Below are positions 57,502 to 64,000 of a stretch of 64,000 bases of DNA, in pieces. A model generated the notes under the pieces. That model searched no databases. It saw nothing but the letters and a program-made list of their open reading frames with translations, and was not told the DNA's origin. The translations under genes and the position numbers were made by a program. The DNA is from Rotaria sordida (Eukaryota > Rotifera > Eurotatoria > Philodinida > Philodinidae). The number at the start of each line of letters is the position of its first letter. Position 1 is the first letter of the stretch. The stretch is from contig CAJNOL010000058.1 of assembly GCA_905250125.1 (NCBI GenBank), positions 96,109-160,108 on the forward strand, given 5' to 3'.

Positions 57502-60500
57502 ATGAAAACAATTCATAATCGATGTTATCCTCAAGAGAATATGTAAGTAGAAAATTATTTTATACATTAAATCAAAATGCTAACAGTATTTGATATAAAT
57601 ATAAACGTGTTGATTATATGTCTGCAGCTGTCTAAAGTACATGTGTCTCAGATATCTTTGAATAATTTCTTTTTTAGTCTTCATTGTGAAGACTCAAGTC
57701 AGATTTCTTTATCGAAATGAATGTAAGGGAAACATTTGAAAATATATTAAGGACTTAATTAGAATTCATCTATTATTCTAAGACATCGATTTATGAATAT
57801 GAGTATTTTTATTCTTGGAAATTCATTCTTGAGACTTTCACACATGTTCAAGAGTTGTTGTTAGAATATGTAAATAGTATACTGTGTAATTATTTTAAAA
57901 AATAATTTTATGCTATCATCATCTAGAATTTTACATATTGAATATAGTTGGTTAAAGCGATAGTAAATATGAGAAAAACAAAACCTACTAACACTTTAAT
58001 CTCGTTTGACATAAAAAAAAAGCATAGGTTTCCGTTGAGCAAGAACTAACATAGTCAAATATTGAGAAAAAGATAAGAAGATAAACTGTTATATATATAA
58101 ATCAGCGGATTTTTATATGAATAGTTATTATATGACATATTATTATAAATTTTTATCATTATTTTAAAAAAGAAATATTCGATTTCAGAATAAGAAAACT
58201 TTTTTTTTAAAAATATATTTCAAAACAATATTCTTCATGAGATTTCAAGTATATTGACATGGTAAACAATTTCTTCGTTTTTTTTTCTTCCTATTACATA
58301 CATAATGGATTATATGGATAAATTTTGAGATTCTAATTTTCTTTTTACATGAAAATTAACATACTTTTATTTAAAATAAAATTACTTTCAATTTAATGCA
58401 CTTTGAATATCAATTTTAGAGATTTTATGTTTCGAAATTTTTCAATTAGATATTTGAACAAATAGATGATTGATGTAAAACAAATAATAAGTTATTCATT
58501 GTTTGACATGTGAAAATAGCAGTTTTTTTTTGTTCTCAATTATGTATACAAGCTTGTTTAAAAAATGATCTATATTTTCTTTCCTTTGATTATTATAATT
58601 GCAAGATTTTATCATTTGAATACAGACACTATTTAATTTGTGCATAAAAATATTGAACTTGTAATTATTCTAATTCAATTGTATGAATAATTAAAATATT
58701 CTTGTATTAAATAAATAAATGATGTTTATTTGAAATTATTCAATGTTTATGAATCCTAAAATAAAATATTATAGAATTTGTTAAAATAATCATATGTAAA
58801 CATAAGATTATTGGTTAAGAATCTCATTAATAGCAATCTATATAAACTTATAGTCAACATTTGTTTAAACTGAACTATATATCAAGATTTACATATAGCT
58901 AGGAAGTAGTTATGTATATAGTGAACAAAAATACATGTATTAGAACATAAGTGAATATTAGTAAGAAGAATGTGTAATGTAGTAATAGTGAAAGCATGTA
59001 ATTAATTTGAATCATTTTGATTCATTGTTTTTTATTGCATCATCAAAGAAAAAGATATGTTCGTATTCGTTATATTAATAATATATCGATAGATAGGAAC
59101 AAAATGCTAAAAATTAGTCGAATTTTTCTTTTACTTACATTTATCAATGATTTAAAAAATTTAATTTAGATCTGTTCGATTTCATAATAATTGAAAATTG
59201 TAGATATTTGTTCTTTTTTTTTTCAACTAAAATAACTATGCATAATATTAGGAAATATCTTAATACATAACTACTTACGAGGAATCTGCAGGTTCTCACA
59301 GTCTGATTTCCAGTTTTTGTCTATAGATACTGTATAATGCACTAGTAAAAACTCTTAAAGGATTTAACTTTCTATCTCTTCCTTCATAAGCTATGAATAT
59401 TTTTATTTTATCTCTATAGTGAATAGTATATAATATTAAATTATTTTGATTTTTATATTGTTACAAGATGGAATTATTGCTCAATAGTAGTCTACTCACT
59501 ACACACTTGTTATTTTCCTTTTCTATTTTACTGATATTTTTCATGGGTTCTATCATTACTCATTTTCTATCATATGTGACACATTTGTATATTTTTTCCG
59601 ATTCTGTCTATAATACATTGTCTTAAATCTTTTCTATAACAGAGTTTCTCCTTTTCTTCACTATAGGTTGTAATCTGTTATCCACTTTGATCCATGAGGT
59701 TCTTCTCTTCTTTCTATATAACTGCTGATTTTCTATGAAAGGTGTGATATAGTATGCGATAATTGACAATATAAAAATCAGTACTATAAACACATATGAT
59801 CAACGATAGTCGCGGTGGTTCGTTTTACGTCAAATAGTGTGCTATATCATCTTCTCTCCGAAAACGAAATTCTATAACATGATAAGGAAAAGAAATAAAA
59901 GATTGAAATGTCTGTGAATATTGCAGATATCAAATGGCATCAGAAAAACAAAATTCTGACTCTTAATTTGCATTGTGATTGACTGGTGAGTTTTTTTAAT
60001 ACGATGGGTATGTTATGTACTATCGGGACAAAATAAAAATATTCATAACTATTGAAGAAAAAGATAAGAACTCAAACCTTTTGAGAATTTTTACTAGTGC
60101 ACTATATAGTATTTATAAGCAAAAACAATCATTGGAATTGGAGGTGGATAAGGTGGCACCTAGAGATGTTCTTCCTCGTTAGTCAAAGCTTTTAGGATGA
60201 AAATGTTATTATATATATATCTTTCCGTAACTTAATTGATTGAAATCCAAATTTGAGAATGAATCTATTAGATTTCAGTTCTTCGTACATGAATATATAC
60301 TTTCTCTATAGTAATCAATAGTAAACGTTTATCACTTTCTCGCCCTTGTTTTTTTATTTTTTGTTTACATCATTCAAGTTTTTTACTACCAACTTTAATT
60401 AAATGTCATCTTGCATTATATAGAGACGTTCCATTTCGATTGGTCTTGTAGTCACCAGTCTCACATTAATCACTTTCGTTTATGTTGGTTCTTCTACAAA

Positions 60501-62870
60501 TAATTATTATACAGTGTTGCAAAATTTTCAATTTTCTCGTGGTAAAAATCTAAGTGATCCATCATCAGTACGTGTATTATGTTTAATATTAACATCACCA
60601 AAATACATTCATACACGAGCAAAAGCTGTTCATGAAACATGGGCACCACAATGTGATCGTCACTTTTTTATAACAGAATATTTTGGAAATAATATAACAT
60701 CAAAACAAATCAACATTACAGAACAAATACCTATTGCACCAATTAAAAATATTACAGCTGGTTATGATCATCTAACACAAAAATCAACATTAGCTTTTTT
60801 ATTTGCATATGAAAATTACTTGAATGATTTCGATTGGTTTGTCAAAGCAGATGATGATACTTATGTGATTGTTGAACATTTGAAAACATTTTTAAATGAA
60901 CAAAATCCATCGGAACCTGTTACATTTGGATATAATTTTAAGGTGATTACTTGTGAATAGATTATTTATTTCGAATAGTATCTTTTGAAAAAGTGAATGA
61001 TAAGATGTTGTATCTATGGAATAAGATAAGTAGAATTATTCTGTCTACTGTTCTCTGAAAAATTTCGATCAACATAGAAAAAAATTATATTTGACAACCA
61101 TTGAATTTCGACTCATAATATCGATTAATAGTAGATAATTATTCTTTTGTCTGAAATGTAGCTAAGCAAGAAAAGAAAACCTTTTGGCAAACAAATTCAT
61201 TTAAAACTCTATCCCTATCTACAGGATAGTCCAAAAAAAAAAACTTATCCTCTTAGAAAATGGAATTCCTCAGTTCATAATATTCATGTTTTTGAATCAA
61301 TTCCTTTTGCAATAGATAGAGCTGAAAAAAAAGCTACTAAATAAAAGTATCTTCCTTTTGAAAACATTCTATCGTCAGTTAGAAGAGAAAAGGAATCCAA
61401 AAAAAAATGAAATCTATTTCGGAACGAAATCATTTTCTCTATTTTTCGATCTTTTGTAAAAATTCAATAGTTCGATAAAGAAACAGTAGGATAATTTAAA
61501 ATTCTTCGGCTACATTTCTAAACATTGATAGATTAGGTAGACATGAGTTATTGAGAATTATTGCGTATTTTCTTATAAAGCGATATATCGGACTAATTCA
61601 GCTCTTTCGTTACTTGAATTAGTTTTAATGACGATCAATTATATACCATAGGTCAAGAGCTTCAGTGACTATAACAATATGTGTAAAATATTGATAAATT
61701 TTGGTTGTATGATCCGAAACAAGGTATGATATAATAGAGAAGCACGGAACAGCAATTTGTAGCAAACTAAAATAATCGTCTGAAAATGAAAAAAAAATCT
61801 TTGAAAAACAATTCTTTTTAAATCAAAATATTTTTCATAATGAGTATATTACTCACTCTATAGTTACACCAAATTTTGAAGTCAACAGTAATTTTCAGAG
61901 AAAAATCTTTTATTTGCTTTCTGATGAGGATATACTATTTTAGTATAGATTTCATATTTAATGAATTTATTAGTTGTTACTAGTTGCGCTAAGTTGTTTT
62001 CAAAATAAAAATATTTCTATCTAGTAGATTTTCTATAGTTATATCTATTGCAGAAAGAATTCGACTAAAAACTAAATTCTAAAAGAATATGAAAAAGAGC
62101 CAGGAATAAGTTCTTTTTTTGAACCACTCTCTATGACAGTTTGCTAGTTGTAATGTATCAATAGTCTAAACTAATTATCATTGAAGGAATGATAACACAA
62201 GTGAGTTGATTTTTATCTTCACATATTAACATACTAGGTAACTATTATGTAGATAAATAAGTTCAATATGGCAAATAAAAAAAAAACTTTCAAAACCAAA
62301 ATATTTTGAAGTTATAAACACGTTAAAATATCTTTATAAATTTTTTTTAAAGATACATGTACCAAAAGGATATCATTCCGGTGGAGCATCTTATGTGTTA
62401 AGTCGAGAATCATTACAACGGTTTTATGAAGCACATAAAGATCCAACATCAAATTGTCGTAAAGATGGTGGTAGTGAAGATGTTGAAATAGCTAATTGTC
62501 TTCGTACAAAAGGTGTTTATCCAGGTAAATCACTCGATAAACAAAATCGTGAATTATTTCATCCACTTTCATTTACTGATCATTTTCGGGGTTTATTTCC
62601 TGATTGGCTCGAAACATATGCTGAGAATCCACCACAAAATGTAAGTTAATATTTTAAAATGATGTTATTTGCTTAAAATTAATATGATTGATTTGTTTTT
62701 CTTTTGATTAGAATTACAATTGTTGCAGTGATCAAACAATTTCATTTCATTATGTTAGACCTGAAGAACAATATCTAATGTATTTTCTACTATATAAAAC
62801 TCGATCAACATCACATATTGATCCAAAATTGATTAAAACATCACATAGCTCTATGATACCGGTGAACTAA
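57502..62870 (+). CDS. C1GALT1: Core-1 beta-1,3-galactosyltransferase (T-synthase, GT31)
   Basis: Exons 60426-60942, 62353-62640 and 62712-62870 are firm. A first exon at 57502-57542 is tentative but matches in phase and supplies the start Met (MKTIHNRCYPQEN), giving 334 aa. A single type II membrane anchor follows (SIGLVVTSLTLITFVYV). The luminal GT31 domain shows VRVLCLILTSPKYIHTRAKA, ETWAPQCD, WFVKADDDTYVIVEHL with the DDD metal site, GYHSGGASYVLSRESL, GSEDVEIANCLRTKGVYPG and the C1GALT hallmark NCCSDQTISFHYV. It adds galactose to GalNAc-O-Ser/Thr in the Golgi to make the core-1 O-glycan. It is shorter at the C-terminus than human (about 363 aa). A TAG precedes the second exon in frame, so an upstream exon is required. 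Intron 1 (2.9 kb) holds an inverted-repeat element; intron 2 is 1.4 kb. Confidence 0.88.
57543..59299 (+). other. Left part of tentative C1GALT1 intron 1
   Basis: AT-rich sequence without recognised features. It is intronic if the tentative first exon is right, otherwise intergenic. Confidence 0.35.
59300..60145. mobile_element. Non-autonomous element with ~130-bp inverted ends
   Basis: The left end (about 59300-59430) and right end (about 60005-60145) are imperfect reverse complements: ATGCACTAGTAAAAACTC on the left against GTGCACTAGTAAAAATTC on the reverse of the right end, and CTATGAATATTTTTATTTT against TTATGAATATTTTTATTTT. The interior has no long open frame. A related end fragment lies at 8143-8212. 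It is probably a MITE-like DNA transposon derivative of about 840 bp; the exact termini and target duplication are not resolved. Confidence 0.65.
60943..62352 (+). other. C1GALT1 intron 2
   Basis: 1,410-bp intron with GTGATT donor and TTTTTTAAAG acceptor. AT-rich; no repeat or gene recognised in it. Confidence 0.5.
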
Positions 62871-64000
62871 TGTAATGATGTAAAATTTATTGAATTCTTT
62901 TTTTTTTAAATTCCTCTTTTTAATGAAAGAACAGAATAGAAATTAATACATAGACATGTTCATAATTATTGATAATCTTCTTATTGTTTTTCGTTTCATT
63001 AAATGTTTGACTACATAAATATATCATGTAACAAATGTTTATGAATTTATTATATTTCATCAGAAAGTATTTTACTACCAAAAATCTTGTTTAATGATTA
63101 TTCATTTCGAAAATCTATAAACAAATATTCGAATTCTATTTTCTATTTATACAAATGATTATCAATTCATTAAACAAAGCAACATTGAATATCAAAGAGT
63201 GTGCAATTTTTTGAAAATTAAAAAAGAAAATGAAAAACTAAATGTCGGTTAATGATTAACAAATAACAATATATTCAGCGAAAATTAAGACGTGAACCCA
63301 AAATTTGTTGATATAACTTGATAAAAGTACAAAGAATGAGAACGTGCTTTTGATGTGTAAATTAAAGCAAAATTATTAGAATGAGAGGACAAAATCTATT
63401 AAAATAACAACCCTAGTCAAACATTTTTTTCATGTCCGGACGTTAAGATGTGTCCATATTACATGACTTTCTTTTCATCGACAAGCACTTGAATATATGC
63501 ATGAGCTATGTACACATTCAAAGTAGCTCATATGCTAAATTCATGAAAATTACACCAATGAGCACACTTGAAACAATGAACTAGAGGAAATAATAAAAGC
63601 TTTTCTACTCAAGATGAAAGAATACTGCTTGCCATTGAGAATGTCTGAGTCTACTTATATAGATTCTTATTTTGGTCTGTCTGTTACAGACTTTGTTATT
63701 TCACCTGTGAACTTTTGTTATGAGCCGAATTGTTTTGAATGTGAAACTGAAGAAAAAAAACAAAAAGTACGTACAAAACGTAATTAAAATTAGTAGTTTC
63801 ATGCATCATAGATATCATTTTCATAGTCGTGAAAGATGAGCGAATCTAATGGAATATTACTATGGCTAGCTTGCGATGGAAACGAACTTTTATTGTTAAT
63901 CTATGCGACTCGTAATGTTTTTCATAAAGTATTTCGTGTGTAATCATCTTTACACATATTTGAACAAGAAATATAAACGCTTAAAAAAGAACTCAAGCGC
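62871..64000. other. Downstream flank to the window end
   Basis: 3' flank of the C1GALT1-like gene. AT-rich, no gene or element recognised. Confidence 0.4.

Overview
The window reads as nuclear DNA of an invertebrate animal, most likely a bdelloid rotifer. It is strongly AT-rich, and its genes are split by many short introns of about 40-80 bp plus a few of 1-3 kb. The best taxonomic marker is a set of small-RNA genes at 53-56 kb. Their 22-nt exon starts GCTTATTACAAC and ends AAGAG directly before GTAAATG, which is the bdelloid trans-splicing spliced leader (SL) as I remember it. I cannot name the genus.

Layout. 1-4.2 kb holds no recognisable gene. 4.2-13.5 kb carries four plus-strand genes: ribonucleotide reductase small subunit, a secreted Kunitz inhibitor, the CNOT7/CAF1 deadenylase and a TPR-less SGT1 co-chaperone. 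13.5-15.3 kb holds only repeats. 15.3-21.9 kb carries three minus-strand genes: a protein with an RS-repeat tail, an uncharacterised Ser/Asn-rich protein, and a calcyphosine-like EF-hand protein. 22.7-32.0 kb carries three plus-strand genes: an unknown protein, an amphiphysin-type BAR-SH3 protein and a Nudix/DUF4743 protein. 32.2-44.6 kb carries five minus-strand genes: an atypical dual-specificity phosphatase, Tudor-SN (SND1), CHIC, mitoribosomal mL64/CRIF1 and a secreted M35 aspzincin metalloprotease that may be horizontally acquired. 47.4-50.9 kb carries a doubtful small gene and a type II Hsp40 with heat-shock elements upstream. 50.9-57.5 kb has no recognised protein gene but holds three SL RNA genes and one U2 snRNA gene. 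57.5-62.9 kb carries a core-1 beta-1,3-galactosyltransferase (C1GALT1).

Most exon chains were rebuilt by hand from GT-AG sites with codon phase checked at every junction; each chain closes to a whole number of codons. The protein genes are ordinary cellular genes with no shared pathway. The linked theme is RNA processing: the SL and U2 genes are arranged head to head in two divergent pairs and share a 31-bp promoter block 21 bp from the inferred start. The block looks like a proximal sequence element and suggests one snRNA-type Pol II promoter system for cis- and trans-splicing RNAs.

The non-coding DNA contains several inverted-repeat (foldback/MITE-like) elements: one family with three copies, two of them in introns; a second foldback just upstream of the Nudix gene; an ~840-bp element with ~130-bp inverted ends; and a 192-bp pogo/Tigger-like MITE. 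A 10-N assembly gap at 53444-53453 falls inside an SL RNA gene.
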